A stretch of 64,000 nt of DNA from Crocodylus rhombifer (taxonomy: Eukaryota > Chordata > Crocodylia > Crocodylidae), in the NCBI GenBank assembly GCA_038503035.1, contig JAVSML010024262.1, forward strand, positions 1-64,000, in the 5' to 3' direction. Shown here piece after piece: positions 26,251 to 38,856 of the stretch; the first letter of the stretch is position 1; the number at the start of each line of letters is the position of its first letter. Both the position numbers and the translations under genes were made by a program. Below the pieces are notes generated by a model, which searched no databases, was not told where the DNA came from, and saw only the letters and a program-made list of their open reading frames with translations.

Positions 26251-26496
26251 ATTGCAGCAAGGGAGGGTTGTTGGGCTTTAGGAAAAACTTTCTCACTAGG
26301 AGGGTAGTAAAGCACTGGAACAGGTTACCTAGAGCGGTGGTGAAGTTTCCATCCTTGGAGGTTTTTAATTAAGACCTGGCTTGACAAAGCCTTGTCTGGG
26401 GTGATGTAGCTGGGTCTGGTCCTGCTTTGAGCAGGGGGTTGGACTAGATGTGACCTCCTGAGCTCCCTTCAACCCTCATTTTCTATGAGTCTCTGA
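26251..26496 (+). mobile_element. CR1 LINE 3' end fragment
   Basis: The last coding part and 3' UTR of a CR1 copy: TGTTGGGCTTTAGGAAAAAC, then AGCACTGGAACAGGTTACC, TCCTTGGAGGTTTT, GGGGGTTGGACTAGATG, and the end TTTCTATGAGTCTCTGA. It is diverged and truncated and has no open frame. Its 3' UTR differs from that of the long CR1 copy at 21865-24871, so it belongs to another CR1 subfamily. Confidence 0.88.
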
Positions 26497-27360
26497 TAAA
26501 CACTGTGCCAGTTGCCCTTCAACTGCCACCAGTGCTTGCCACTGTCCTAATCTTATTTGCAGAGCCTGTTAGTGCAAGTAATATTCATCGTGGATATGTG
26601 GGAGGCCTGATTCTGTTGTACCACATCTTACGTTGTTGCTTCCAACAGCACAAAGTAGATGTAGAAGCTTAAGCAGAAACGGATCGGGTAAGAGGGGCCT
26701 TGTTAAATCCTGGGATTTGCAGGCACCAGATTTAGCTGAGCAACTGGCAAGATTCTTGCACGTCACTTGAGTTTCTCCAGAGCTTTTAAAAAAAAATAGA
26801 GTAGGTGTTCAGGCTTTGGGCTGCTAGCTGAGAAATGAAGGCGATCCCAGAGTTCTGCACAAGCCCAAGTTGGCAAGAGTGATCCTCTTTTGGCCCAAAC
26901 AGTCATGGCGCGTATTTACTGCGGTGGTGAGTGCTACAGAGAGAGCTAAAGGTGGGTGTTAGGTTATGGGTGCCTAGGATAGCAGCCTCTAAGATCTACT
27001 CCCAATACAAGTTGTAAGAGTTTGAAGGCACGACACACTCACGGGACACTACTGCACTGTTGGCAGCTAGTTATCTCTGGGTCACTTTGTCCTCTGTGAC
27101 CACACCATATGTACACACCCCAAGTAATACTGTCTGTGTGTACTTCAAGTTGAGACCTCAGCCTTCAGCAACCAGGCTGTTATAGCCATACTCCCTTCTT
27201 ACGGCAAAAAGACAGGGATGTAGTTTGCTCCGGTAGTATCAAAATGAACCCTTTTCCCAAGTTAATTCTACCTGTGCCTTTTATGCAAACAAAATACTCT
27301 GTTCACCAATACAGGTCTGCGTACTCTCAGGTCGTCTGATCTCAGACCTGTCCTCTAGAG

Positions 27361-27669
27361 CTCCAGTTGAGTAGCACAGGGCTGGTCCATGGGCTGGACC
27401 AGACTCACAGACCGGTCGCACGTTCTACCGCGTGTCCTCAAGCGGCCAGAGCGGGCTCCGGCCTCTCCAGAGTTGCACTACACAGCCCTGAAGCCGCATG
27501 CGGCTGCTCGGGGGTTGTGCTGCATGCACCATTTGCTCCATCACTCTGGAACATGAGCTGGAGCAGGCCCTGTGTGCACCGTGCTTGGACATCTCATGCT
27601 TTTGCGAGTCACTGAGACCCACGGGCAGCACTAGGGGCTGATTATACAGCTGTATCTTTGGCACCGCTG
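27361..27669. mobile_element. Possible hAT-type non-autonomous DNA transposon
   Basis: A 309-base GC-rich block in AT-rich surroundings is flanked by imperfect 8-base repeats (CTCTAGAG at 27353-27360, CTCTAAAA at 27670-27677). Its right end GGCACCGCTG resembles the common hAT terminus when reversed (CAGCGGTGCC). The left end is a poor partner (CTCCAGTTGA). No transposase is encoded. The call is tentative. Confidence 0.33.
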
Positions 27670-29354
27670 CTCTAAAAGAAGTGTATACTTTGTGCCGTGA
27701 ATGTATGACCTTCTGGAAGCAGGTAGTAAAGAAAGGGTGGGCTCTCGCCCCACTGCCCCCAAGTCTGGTACAAATCTTACAAAGCGCAGGTGTGGAGCTC
27801 TCATGCAGCTGGGGAGTGATCGCTCCTGCCTGCAAACCAGTTACTGGCACTCTGTAATTCTGTGAAGTGATTTCTGAATAAAAATTCTTTTATTTAATTA
27901 ATCCATAAAAGAACTGGTTGTTTGGTGGGGCTGTTGGCAGCTGCAGTAGTCATATAAATAAATGGGACTTGCGCAGAACAGGTAATTCACAGCATCTGTG
28001 GAAGGGCCTGATTCAGCTCTGCTGAAAGCAGTGGGAGACTTTACAATACGGGTTGAATGAAGCCCTAAACTGCTGTTTATTTCAGTGAGCCCAGACACTC
28101 CAGTCAGCTGCACTGTATTCACTAATGGCAATTTTCTACAATTATTATTCCTGTTACCTTCCCACACATTATCCACCCAGAGAGGAAGCTCACCGAATCA
28201 CAGGCAGGGAGGCAGACATTACTTGACACCCTGGGCCTTGCAGAAATTGCAATAAGAGCTGTGTGTGTTTTTCTGGCACTTAGCAAACCCAGAAGACAGA
28301 TCTCTAGGTAACAAGAACTGAGCTTTGATATTTCTTTTTGGCCTCTTTGTATACCATTTCTTTTCTTAATGTAAATAATTATTTTCTTAATTTAATTGAA
28401 TATATTTTCTTTACGTTTTTCTCAATGTGACTATAGGTGGGAAATAGGAAGTGTCTAATAAAAGGATCATTCTTGGTTATAAGTTATTGAAGAATGATAA
28501 AAAGATATTCTCCTGACAGATGCAAGTCAGGCAAAGAGCCCTGTTTGTTTCTGCCCCTTGCACGACTCTCTTCTTACCCGGCGTTTATGATATTTGAGTC
28601 CTGAGATCATTTTGTTCCAGACCATTCCTTATAAGTGCCTCTGATTACAGAAAGGGAGGACGATCTCTTCTATTAGGATGGTGCCTTGTGCATCTTTCAG
28701 TCTTGCAGCATAGTAAGTGGAACCGGTTTTCTATTACATATAGCGGGCAGGGGGAGTACAGGAATTGACCTAAATTCTTTGTTATAGAGATATCCCAGGT
28801 GACTGACTAATTAGTATACTTTTATAAGAAGCTCAAGCTGCTTGGAGCCTGCTGTCTAGCCAGTTCTTCATTTTCTTCTCAAACGATGTCTTCAGGGCTT
28901 AAGGAAGGATGTGTGAGGCCCACTCCCCCTTTGAAGCTGCCCCACTAATAATGCTGCCTGATTTCTCCTTTTGGACTTGTCACTTGTGCGGCATCGTGCC
29001 GGTTGATTTATTGGATTGCTTGGGTTACTCTTCTTGGGGATCTGTAAATGTTGAGTTTTATATTAGGAATATTTGAGGTGGTGTTTGGAGCTTAATTGGT
29101 TTTTAGGATGACTTGGGAGCGTCCCACCTGGCCTGCCCTAGGATTTATAGACTTTTTGCTTAATAGTGCTGCACTCATTAGTCTTAAGACCACTTAGGTA
29201 ATGCTATCGTTAGTCTCCTTGTATATCCTCAAAGAGACCACACTTTATTGGATTACTGGTGTGTGATATTGTTTCTGTTCTTGCCTCCTGGAACGCATTA
29301 ATGTGGTGGCAAACATTGGTATAAGGAACTAGATAATCAGACAGTGCTCAGTTT

Positions 29355-29690
29355 GGAGTTGGGAAGGAATTTTTCTCATGGGTCAGGCTGGCAAGATGTA
29401 TGGGAGGGTTTTTTTGCTTTGCTTTGTAGTGGGTGGTTCTCTTCCTAGGTTTCTCTGGACATCTTTTAACCACTTAGTTCTCTATCATTACGCTGGCAAG
29501 GCATTGGCAGTACTCTCTTTGTTCGCCTTTTACCTCTGGGATGTTGTGTGGTGCCCTGGGTGTTCCTGGTTTGGTGCCGTGCGGTCACGTGGGAAGATCT
29601 GAAGTGGTGATTTTTGGGGATTCCTTGGTTAAACGGTTGCCTGCAAATGCAGGGGCTGGACTTAATGGCCCCAGAGGCCTTTCCAGACCA
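29355..29690 (+). mobile_element. LINE 3' end of CR1/L3 type, old
   Basis: The stretch GGAGTTGGGAAGGAATTTTT, TCATGGGTCAGGCTGGC and TTTGCTTTGCTTTGTAG, ending with GCAGGGGCTGGACTTAATGG and GGCCTTTCCAGACC, follows the layout of an old CR1-clade 3' region common in sauropsids. It is highly diverged, with no coding frame left. The subfamily cannot be named from sequence alone. Confidence 0.5.
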
Positions 29691-30379
29691 GTTTTAGATC
29701 TGTCTGCTGGAGCCCCCGTGATATCCTAAGGGCTACCAAAACACTTGAAGTGCAGGTTGTCTTGCATCTTTCCGTTGCCCCAGTAATTTGCGGAAGCAGC
29801 TGCAACATTGGCAGCTGCCTCATAGATGGAAAATCGGAATCGCAAACAATTTTTACTCATTGCTCCGAGATTTCTCTAGGAACCACTCTCCAATTATTCT
29901 AGTTTGGCAAATTAAATTAGATTCTTCTGCTTCGCGTTTGCCCTTCATGCATCAGATACTTGAATCTGCCACTCTCTCCTCCGTTGCAGCTGCGTGACCC
30001 CCTTTGATTGTTGTTTTTATAGATGTAGCTGATCAGGAGAGATGGGTGCATACAGGAAAAAGTGATCAAGAGAGCAAGTGAATCTCTTCTGTTTCCTTGA
30101 TGTGGCCAAGGCTACGTGAGCTTGCAGAAGGGAGTTGGGACAGGGGAGGGCTACGTTCTGATATTTCTTCTGTCTGGGTTTGAATGTCTGTCTTGTTTCC
30201 TGCGAAACTGAGATTTAGCAGAGATGAGCCCTGTAGTTTTATTATGGTGAAACAAAGCCTTTTTTGGCCTCCCAGACACTGCCCCACTCACAAATCCTTT
30301 AAGACACTAAATGGTCTGATTTGATGTAATATAAGTTGTGCATGGTCAAAGCTGGGGGTTTTCCGCTTCCTGTAAAGAG

Positions 30380-30583
30380 CAGGGAGGTCAACCTCATTTG
30401 GCCCCGTGGGCCAGTCTCTGGGTCAGATGAATGGTGCGGGGCCAGATTAGACCCATAGACTGACTGGACTGAGCACCACACGCGGCCCGTGGGTCAGCTT
30501 GGTGACCCGTGGACAGCCCTGGGGGCTGGATGACAGGGCTCTGTAGGCCAGATACAGCCCTCAGGCTATTTTCGACACCCCTG
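30380..30583. mobile_element. hAT-type non-autonomous DNA transposon (MITE), 204 bp
   Basis: The element starts CAGGGAGGTCAACCTCATTT and ends TTTCGACACCCCTG. The reversed right end, CAGGGGTGTCGAAA, pairs with the left end as an imperfect terminal inverted repeat. The terminus CAGGGGTGTCAAAC is typical of hAT elements. The 8-base flanks GTAAAGAG (30372-30379) and GTAGAGAG (30584-30591) differ at one base and fit the 8-bp target duplication of hAT. The interior is rich in GGCCCGTGGG-type sequence and has no transposase, so movement would have needed an enzyme from elsewhere. Confidence 0.8.
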
Positions 30584-33500
30584 GTAGAGAGTCATTTAAA
30601 CATGCCTTTCAGTATGTTATTAAATGTTTAATATTGTTTATACAGTTTTGATACATTGGTTGATTTTGGGGGGGTAATGAATATGACCCAGGAATTTATT
30701 GAGGCCATCTACATGGGAATAAGATTTTCCACTGCAGGCTGGAAATCTATTTTTTGTTACTATTTTTCTTTTCGTTTTGGCAGGAAAGGGAAGCAACTGG
30801 TTGTAGAAATAGGCTGAAATTTGAGAGAGAGGAGAGGTCCCTGCTGTTAGTTTTGCAGGCTGCCAGATAGATGCAGAAAACTATTAGATCAATCAGTTGT
30901 GTTAAGGGAGTTGGTTAATTATTGACTTAATGGCAACACTTAATACCAAAAGCATTTTTGCTGCAAGTTTGCATGGTGCCTTACATAATGGGTTCCTGAC
31001 GGAGGCCTGGGTCTGGCAGGTGCTGCTACAGTACAAATAATTATTGAGGGAACAAAGGAAACGCAGATTATAATGGTGTTGAAGGTAACCGAGGAGCAGA
31101 ACAGAAGCGGATCAAAGGAAAGATTCAAATCTAGAACAACTCAGGCCTAGTTACCACTTGTCGGCTGAGTTGCTGCAGCTGAAACACTAAGCGTCCTTGT
31201 CACTGGTGTTCTTGCTTCAAGTTGTTGGCTTTTGTTTTTTTGAATGTTCAACACCTAGATATTTTCTAACTTTACATGAGTTTTTGGTCACAATAACACA
31301 GCTGGGGATGGTGAGAGCAGCTCCATCGAAGCAGAACTGTTGTCAGTTGACATCACCAGCCAGGAAAGAATTCAGCCGGTGGCAATTAGAATAAAGTTCA
31401 GCGACTGATGTCGAAAACCCTGGTGATTGGAGAGGAGAGGAGGTGGAGGCTGAATGAGGTTTTTATGGTCTCGTTTTTTGGGTTTGACTGAGAGTGAACT
31501 CAGAAATTTCCATCCCCTGTCCCGGCTGTATTCTCTTTTCACCTTTAAATCCTTATCATTGGACTGCTTATGTCAGTGCCAGGGTGTCATGTGTCCAGCC
31601 GGGCTCTTATGTAAGAGCAAGGAGGAAAAAACCATGACTACTGTTTATACAAAATTATCAGAGAAAGTCAAACCACACTTTGCAGGTGAAGGTTTCTCCT
31701 CCTTTCGCCAAGCGCTCTATTGGCCTGCGAGTTCCCTGCTTTGACCCTAATGGCATGTGAAATGAATCCTGGTGGTTTTCATGCCCTTGGATTACTGTTT
31801 ATAGTGGAAAGCCCCCTTGAAGCGGGAGATCCGTAGCCTCCTGCAGGTTTCTAGCATTTTCCCGTGGCCATTTGGCCAAACCAAACAGCAGTCCCGTTAG
31901 CCCCATTTTTCTTTAGCTTAATGTGTCCGTTTTGGCATCGCCTTGTAACCACCCTATTCTGCTCTTTGCCATTTTGCGGCCGTGCCTAAGCAGAGCGCAG
32001 TCGAGTCTTGTGGACAAGAGGTGATTCCCTTGACTCTCCGTGCTGCAGCATTAATAACGAAGTAACTTCAGATGACTTTTGTTTTGCAAATCGGAGCGAT
32101 TTTGCACAAGAGCCTTTTTAAGTCATCCTTTGGAATGAGGAAATATAAAGCCAAGTCTGAAAAGTGTTTGTCAGCAGCTGGCAATTAGCAAGCATTCTCA
32201 TGCTTGTTCTTTGTCAGTATTGCAACTTCTCCATGAATATCCGTTGGCTGCATTGCGCTGCCGGTCTTTGCAGCTCTGCTAAAAAACAGTGTTGCTAAAC
32301 GCTAACTTGGGGAGAAGGTTATCTTAGCTTTCGTCCAAGGTGGTTTCTCTTTCCCTCCCGTCGGATGCTCAGAAAGCCTGTGCCTAGCAGCAGTTGTGAA
32401 TTCAGCCTTTACCAGTTCACGTCACTGCTCCAAAAAGTCCTTCCAGAGTAAATCTCATCGCTTCAAGTGTTACTACATTTTACAAGCCGGTAAAAGATAA
32501 ACAGGTCTTAGAGAGTCTTTGAAGGGGGCGGGGGGGTAAAAGTGATTTACATGTAGGGAAAAGGCTGCACTTGTGCTTAATGTTTTACAGACCTGCAAAG
32601 TTTATTTTCACCAGCCACTTCTCCTGCATATTTGAGGTACTTTTATAGCTGCCTCCTCCTGACCCTCCACCAGATCCACATCTGAAATCTTTTTTAGCAA
32701 CTAAGACGCAGATCATTTTCAGTCAAACTGCTCATTCAACTGAAGCTCTCTTGGAGAGACTAATTCACTACCAGTGTTCATTAGCAGCCAGTTGCTTTGC
32801 TTGTGTTTTTCCAGCATCCCGACTCTTGAAGTGAAGGCTGATTATTCAACCTCAGATAAGCTACCCGTTGAGCAGGGGAAAAAAAGAGTAAGTCTCAGAG
32901 GTCACAGTTAAGTGGTGGTTTGTACTATTGCTAATGTAGCTCATCCAGTCTTGCTCGTTGTGGTCAGTAGTCTTACGCATTCCCCCAGTACCAGAAAAGT
33001 TCATTGTGCAGTTGAAGGGCTGAAAATGTGACCAAATACCATAGGATATTGCAGCTGATTTATGGTCGACCGGGCATATAAATTCCAGAATGAGAATCGC
33101 TATTGACAGGAGCATGCTGCTTTTGGCTGAAGTTGAGAACGGATTTCCATCTTTGTCCTCAAACTTCTGCACGTGGTCTGCAGCTGGATTGTGTTTGGGG
33201 CTGCTGCTTTTCTTTTTTGTCCAAACAACTACTGTGCAGCCGATCTACTTTAGTTTAAATCGGCAACAAACTGAGGACGTCCAAACCTCAGCCCCTTTCT
33301 GACCTGTTCCTTGTGCTGTGATAGCCTTTTAACAGAATGCTGCGTTTTTGCTATCGTCAGCCGCGACCAAGGAAATTGCCTCTGTACGAATATACCTGAG
33401 GGCTGGGGTGTTCAAAAGAAGTGCAGTAGACATGCTGGGATTTAGGCATTTTAAATTTTGGTAGTTTCCTTTTGAAAATCATAGCCAAGGGGCACATGGG

Positions 33501-34339
33501 TATTACGAACAGCTCACCTTCCTGCCCAACTCTCTCCCGCCCCCAGTTCCTTTTGTAGAAGACTAAAAACGCACCTGGAAATATAAAATGAGCTATTGGT
33601 ATCAGCCCTGTGCCTGACCTTTACATTCACCTCTTGCTCCTAGAAAAGGTCCCTCGGGTCTTAAAGCACAATGGCATGCTCTGTAATAGCTTTATCTGTT
33701 CTATGGAAAAACAGATTATTCTTGTGTCTCCAAGGACTCTTGATCCAATACCTTTTGCCAGTACACGCACCGAAAAGCCAAATGCCTCTGTGCAGCTATT
33801 ATTTGTGCTTCCCTAACATGAGTCTCTGACTCGGAAAGCTCCACGTGAAACAGCCAGGTAGCTGTGTATTTATTGACTGGCATGCCACCAGAGTTGGACA
33901 GAAGCTGATGAATGTTTGTAAAATAATTCCCAGGAGAAACCAGTAAAACTAGGAGCCAAAGTAAAAACTCAGTCAGCACCTAAATGTAACAAGGAATGGT
34001 GGCTATTCTTATATAGTGCTTTATGAATATGCAAATGAAGGCAGAGCAGTGACATCACTAGCCTAGTGACCTTTCTTTTTATTTTTTTGAGCCCTTCTGT
34101 TCCAGATTATTAGAAAAATGTGGTAATTCATGCACAACTAAATTGGAGTGACCTAAATTCTACTCCAGAAATTGTGCTACTCACCAGGGAAGCCCAGGTA
34201 AATTTGCATTGTCCTCAAATTAAACTTTGCTGAAATCAAGAAAGCCTGGAGGACACCAAGAAGAAATCAGTGTGCTGATAGGGGAGACTTGGAGCGCCTG
34301 AGTGATATATGAGTGTATGCCGGTTGGGAAAATGGAGTA

Positions 34340-34525
34340 TCATAGAATAGTAGAAAATGAGGATGGGAAGGGAGCTCAGGAAGTCGCATCTAGTTCAACC
34401 CCTGCTTCAAGCAGGACCAGCCCCAAGTACATCATCCCAGCCAAAGCTTTGTCTAGCCCAGTCTTAAAAACCTCCAAGGATGAAGAGTCTACAGGATTTC
34501 TTGGTAACCAGTTCCAGTGCTCCCA
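34340..34525 (-). mobile_element. CR1 LINE 3' end fragment (reverse orientation)
   Basis: The + strand reads TCATAGAATAGTAGAAAATG, GGAAGGGAGCTCAGGAAG, GCAGGACCAGCCCCAAGTAC, CATCATCCCAGCCAAAGCTT and CCAAGGATGAAGAGTC: a reverse-complement CR1 3' UTR and end of ORF2. It is the same subfamily as the copy at 38857-39070. Confidence 0.9.
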
Positions 34526-34858
34526 GAGTAAGGCGTGGAGTTGCCTAGAACATTGCAAAGTTTGGAGCAGATGAGCAAACAGTAAAGGAAATATGTGTTG
34601 ATACTATATACTGAAAAATATAAGTAATTCCCTCCCTGACTACACAAGGGATCTTTCCATGCATCTTGACTTGAAATGGTAATCTCACAGTGGATTCTTA
34701 ACACAGCAAGGAAGTCCACGAATAAAGGGAAGGTCTGGATTGGAGACTGTTCTCCTAACAAATTAGCATAAATAGCTGGCATCTCTTCAGTCCTCTTCCA
34801 AAGTCTCCTAGGATCTGAGCACTAAATTATCCACCCTTTTGTATGCTACATACATTTT

Positions 34859-34880
34859 GTTTGATTGATTGATTGATTGA
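34859..34880. repeat. (GATT)n microsatellite
   Basis: Five or so copies of a TTGA/GATT tetranucleotide in intron 3. It is a simple repeat and probably polymorphic. Confidence 0.85.
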
Positions 34881-36237
34881 CTTCTGTGCTGCTTCCCCCC
34901 AAAAGGCTCATTTGAAGCTTTCTCAGAGTCCTGTCTTGCATAGGAATGGGTCTTGACCATCCTCCCATAAATCTGAATGCCATGTCCTGAGGCATTTGTA
35001 AATGGATATTCTTTGTATTAGAAACAAAAGACTTCCCCTGAATGTGAATATAGTCATTCCCATTCCACATTAACTTTGCAAGGCCTGCACATCAATACGT
35101 TTACTATATTGGAGGTGCCAACCTGCTTATTCATGTGCATGCGCAAGAAGAATTCTGCAGACATGTCCAGGGCAGCCATTTCAGTGAAATGCATTAATCA
35201 CTGGCTACTTTGGACATGGTTTCTGTTAGAGCACAACCTTTGAAATAAATGCTGCCCTCTTCAAAACACTTCCACATGTTTTAGTCATCCAAATAAGTAA
35301 CGTGTTGCTGAAATGAGCACTGCCTCACTTCCAAGTGAAAGGCCTGTTTATTGCAGCTATTGTTCTACTCTGATCTAAGGCGGCTTCCAGTTTTGGCTCG
35401 ATTAGCTGACCATCCAGTAGAAGGCCCTCTCAGAAACCCCCGAACCAAGCACCTGTCCCAGTCTGGTTGGATGATGGATGAAATATCCAAGGTGTAAGTT
35501 TGAAATAACAGCCAAGAGCTATTTCTGACTGGTTTCTGCTGCTGCCTATTGCTGCGATATCTATATCAGGGCATGCAAAGGATAGAAGTTGACGTCTCTA
35601 AGTTTCCCTATCACAAAAATGGCACAGATCCAAGAAAAATAGCTTCTCGGTATTATAGTTGCCTGACTATTAGTGGCCCTAACCTGTAGGAAAAAGGAGA
35701 GCTTCCAATAGGCTTTCAGTGATAAATTGTCAGATGGCTTCGACCTTATTCTTCCAGAATCCATTCTTCCGATTGGGCAGCATTCTTCAGCATTGTCTCC
35801 TCTTCTCCACTTGCTCTCTTGCACTGAATTCCCCGGGGCAGAGCAATTCCTTCTTAAGCTGTATTTAATAACTGCAGGCTGCTGGCTGTTTAGGGCAGGG
35901 TCTGTGTCTCTCTATGATATATGAAGCCATAGTCTTTGTATAATAGGCTTATCTAAAAAAATCAGTCTCAAATGAGTTCTATCAAGAAATATGAAATATC
36001 AGCTTTCCTTTTCTTTGTTCAAGTCTTACAATCAAGGAATCTAGGATAAGCTTTCTTTTAAGGGTGTTGTACTTAACATGTGTCCCTGGTGGATTGAAAA
36101 GAGCTTTGCAACTTCTGAACTATTGCGTGTGATACAGAAGCAACAATTCAGGTTAGGCTGGAGAACTTGGTACCCTTTCCTGGGTCTGACTGACATCTTT
36201 GAAAACAATGCTAGGATCGCATTGTAGAGACGTTGTA

Positions 36238-36270
36238 TGCTGAGAGCAATGTGTGTGCATGCTCTCAGCA
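36238..36270. other. Perfect 11-bp inverted repeat with 11-base loop
   Basis: TGCTGAGAGCA (36238-36248) and TGCTCTCAGCA (36260-36270) are exact reverse complements separated by ATGTGTGTGCA. A second small inverted repeat, CAATGC...GCATTG, lies about 20 bases upstream. The stem is too short for a microRNA precursor. It may be the remains of a palindromic element or chance. Confidence 0.7.
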
Positions 36271-37837
36271 GCTTTGCAGAACCGAGGAGCTGGCATTGGT
36301 TTTGGAAGAACAGTTTAATAGAAGAATTCTGACATGCGTGTAATTAATTGTCCGATGAAGATGCTGATTATTACCTGGATTGTACTGGAGTCCAGCTTGC
36401 GGTTAAGTACTTTCCCCAATTCAAGGAAGCTATTGTCCCTGCCGTGAAAGTGTAGGGTAGAAAGTCAACTACAGATTGAGAATTGCTCTCTGCCTGGATG
36501 GGACAGAGTTATCTTCCTAGAGCTGGCCAAGTTGAGTCAGTCTTCCCTATTCAGTTAACTTTAGGCACTTGGCACTCTGGTTTTGCTTTGCACCATGTGC
36601 ATCAGCAGACAGCAGCACTGCAAGCGTGTGTCGGGGTGGATCCCATTGAGGTGCAGGTATGCCTTGCACGTCAGCTTGGCATCTCTTTAAAGCAGCAGCA
36701 TTCATCAGGCCACAAGATGCCACGTGCCTGCCTTATTGCATTCCCTTCGGGAGATGCAAAGGGCAGAGCAGCCGCAGCTTTCCCCTACTATCCCTGATAA
36801 CAAGAGGGAGCCCAGCAGGTGTTTACCTCCTATACCTTCATAGCCTTCCAGTGCCTCTCTGATTCTTGGAGGAAGTCCCTCTTCTCTCCATCCATTAATT
36901 CTTTTGATTATAGAAGTTCCAAAAACAGGGAACCCCTCCCACCGGTGGCCCCTTGTAGAGCTGAGTGAGGCACTTCTCACCAGCCATCGTTGTGGTGGAC
37001 TCAGCCTACAGGGTTTGAATCCTGTCTGTCATGAAATTGTCTTATGCCTTTAGCCAGACGGCACAGGAGATGTCTGTTCTGCCTCGTGAAAAGCTGCACC
37101 CCTAGCAAATGCTCCGTCTTTTGTTCTCTCTTACCCTCAGCCTGATGATCTCTGCTTAAGCAATCCACGAGTATTGTATCTGATCCTCCTCTGATAGCCT
37201 TTCTAATATTTGCTTCCCCACCAGTCAGAGAACCAGCAGCATGGGACCTCTTTCTAAAGCTGATGGAGAACTTCCTTGCTCCATCCTCTGCTAAGCACTC
37301 CATCAGCCCATCTCACTGTCAGAATGATCTCCTGTGGCCATCCCCTCAGCCAGGAAAGAGTGAATTTGGGAAGTCCTGGGAAAGCCCCTAATATGTACAG
37401 TAACTGCACTTCCTTTGAAGTGATGGATACAGTCATTGTGAATCCAACAGTCTGCTCCGCCGTTGCCTTTTCTGAGTCCTCAGCAGCTTTGAGGCACAAG
37501 GGCGGTAAGGCATCAGGCACTCCACTTCCTTATCCCCTTCTCCAGGATTTCAAGGGGGGCATGAGGCATGCGATCCTTATGTAAGGTTCGAAGCTGGAGC
37601 ACATTACACGCAGCGTGGGTTTTGCTGTAGTGGCGGCTGAGAACACCATCTCAAAAAACCAATTACCATCGGTATGCAACTGTTCTTTCTTTGACCCCGT
37701 ATCTTGCGATAGCTAATATAACCAACTCATCAGCAAGCTCTGAAGAAAAGCCATGGCTTATATTATTATGTTGCAGGCAGTCTCCCTAAATCTCCTTTCA
37801 GCAGAGTCCGGAAGTTGCAGGAAGGTGACCTGGGTAA

Positions 37838-38509
37838 TAGGGCAGTGCAGAATAGCACTGTTTTGTTTCAGCGTCTGTTTTGACAGGACAGTGTTTCATT
37901 TCGAGTTTCATTTAATGTCAAGAGTCTGTTTTGTTCCATCAAAGCTGTTTTGCCCATAGGCTATAATGGGGAAGCACGAAACTGCCTATAACTTTGTCAT
38001 TTTTTGGCAAATTTGGATGAAAACAGCAAGGATGGTTGACCCTTCTAAGTGCATGAAGCCTGCCAAGTTTCAAGGAGATAGGCACAGGGGTTTCTGGAAA
38101 ACTGTACCTCAGGCTGCTGACAAGCAAAACTCGTGACGTGTGTGAAGGTGTGCCCTCACTGGTGCTGAGGCCTCTACACAACACGGTAATGTGCCCCAGT
38201 GAGGTCTCCTCCTCCCTTACAGCCTCAGCTCGGTTCACCACTTTCAATGACAACAGGTAATAACTTAGTGAGCAACACAGTAGCACAAGCAGCATCTCAG
38301 GCAGCCAAACAGTCGCAGTGCATATGAGAGCAGTCTTTCCCCGCCCCCCCCCCCCCACAACTTCCTGTTTCCCAATTTCAGCTTCGAAACTCAAAATGTT
38401 TCAAAACATTTCAACTGCCCTCGTTTCATTTCGATTTCGCTGTTTCGAGCTTGAAGCAAGTCGAAACAGTGCCAAAACGAAACAGCTGGCGAAATTTCGC
38501 GCAGCCCTA
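37838..38509. mobile_element. hAT-superfamily non-autonomous DNA transposon, 672 bp, with exact 8-bp target duplication
   Basis: The left end is TAGGGCAGTGCAGAA and the reversed right end is TAGGGCTGCGCGAAA. These are imperfect terminal inverted repeats starting TAGGG, as in several hAT families. The flanks are identical 8-mers, CTGGGTAA, at 37830-37837 and 38510-38517, which is the hAT signature. The subterminal regions are rich in TTTCG/CGAAA words (GTTTCATTTCGAG, TTTCATTTCGATTTCG), which could be transposase-binding repeats. A C13 run lies at 38344-38356. No transposase frame is present, so this is a non-autonomous derivative. The perfect duplication gives exact edges. Confidence 0.88.
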
Positions 38510-38856
38510 CTGGGTAAGTTTTAGCTCTCTTAGAATGGTCACCATAACCCAGGAGCTGGCATTGCTCAAATCCTAATTAATCCTATTTCAGCACTGGCCA
38601 ACACAGGCATCACCTCTGCAGGCATTGACTCTTACTCACGTTGATACTCTGGTACTTGGTGCTTGTTGGAGGAAGTGAGTCTCTTGGTACAAATGGCTAA
38701 ATGGGTTTCTTTTACGCACACATCTGTGGGCCCTGCTGGGAGTGTAAGGGCAAACCTAGCTGTAACTTTAGCCTGGAATCTTTAACAAAACCCTAATAGG
38801 CCAGAGCTGTAAAATAAAATGGTGCCATTTGGAGAATTTCAAATTAACTTGTTATA

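Noticed and set aside
27425..27850. 141-codon minus-strand open frame across the GC-rich block
   Set aside because: It overlaps the possible hAT element and has no transposase or other known motif. GC-rich sequence readily gives open frames.
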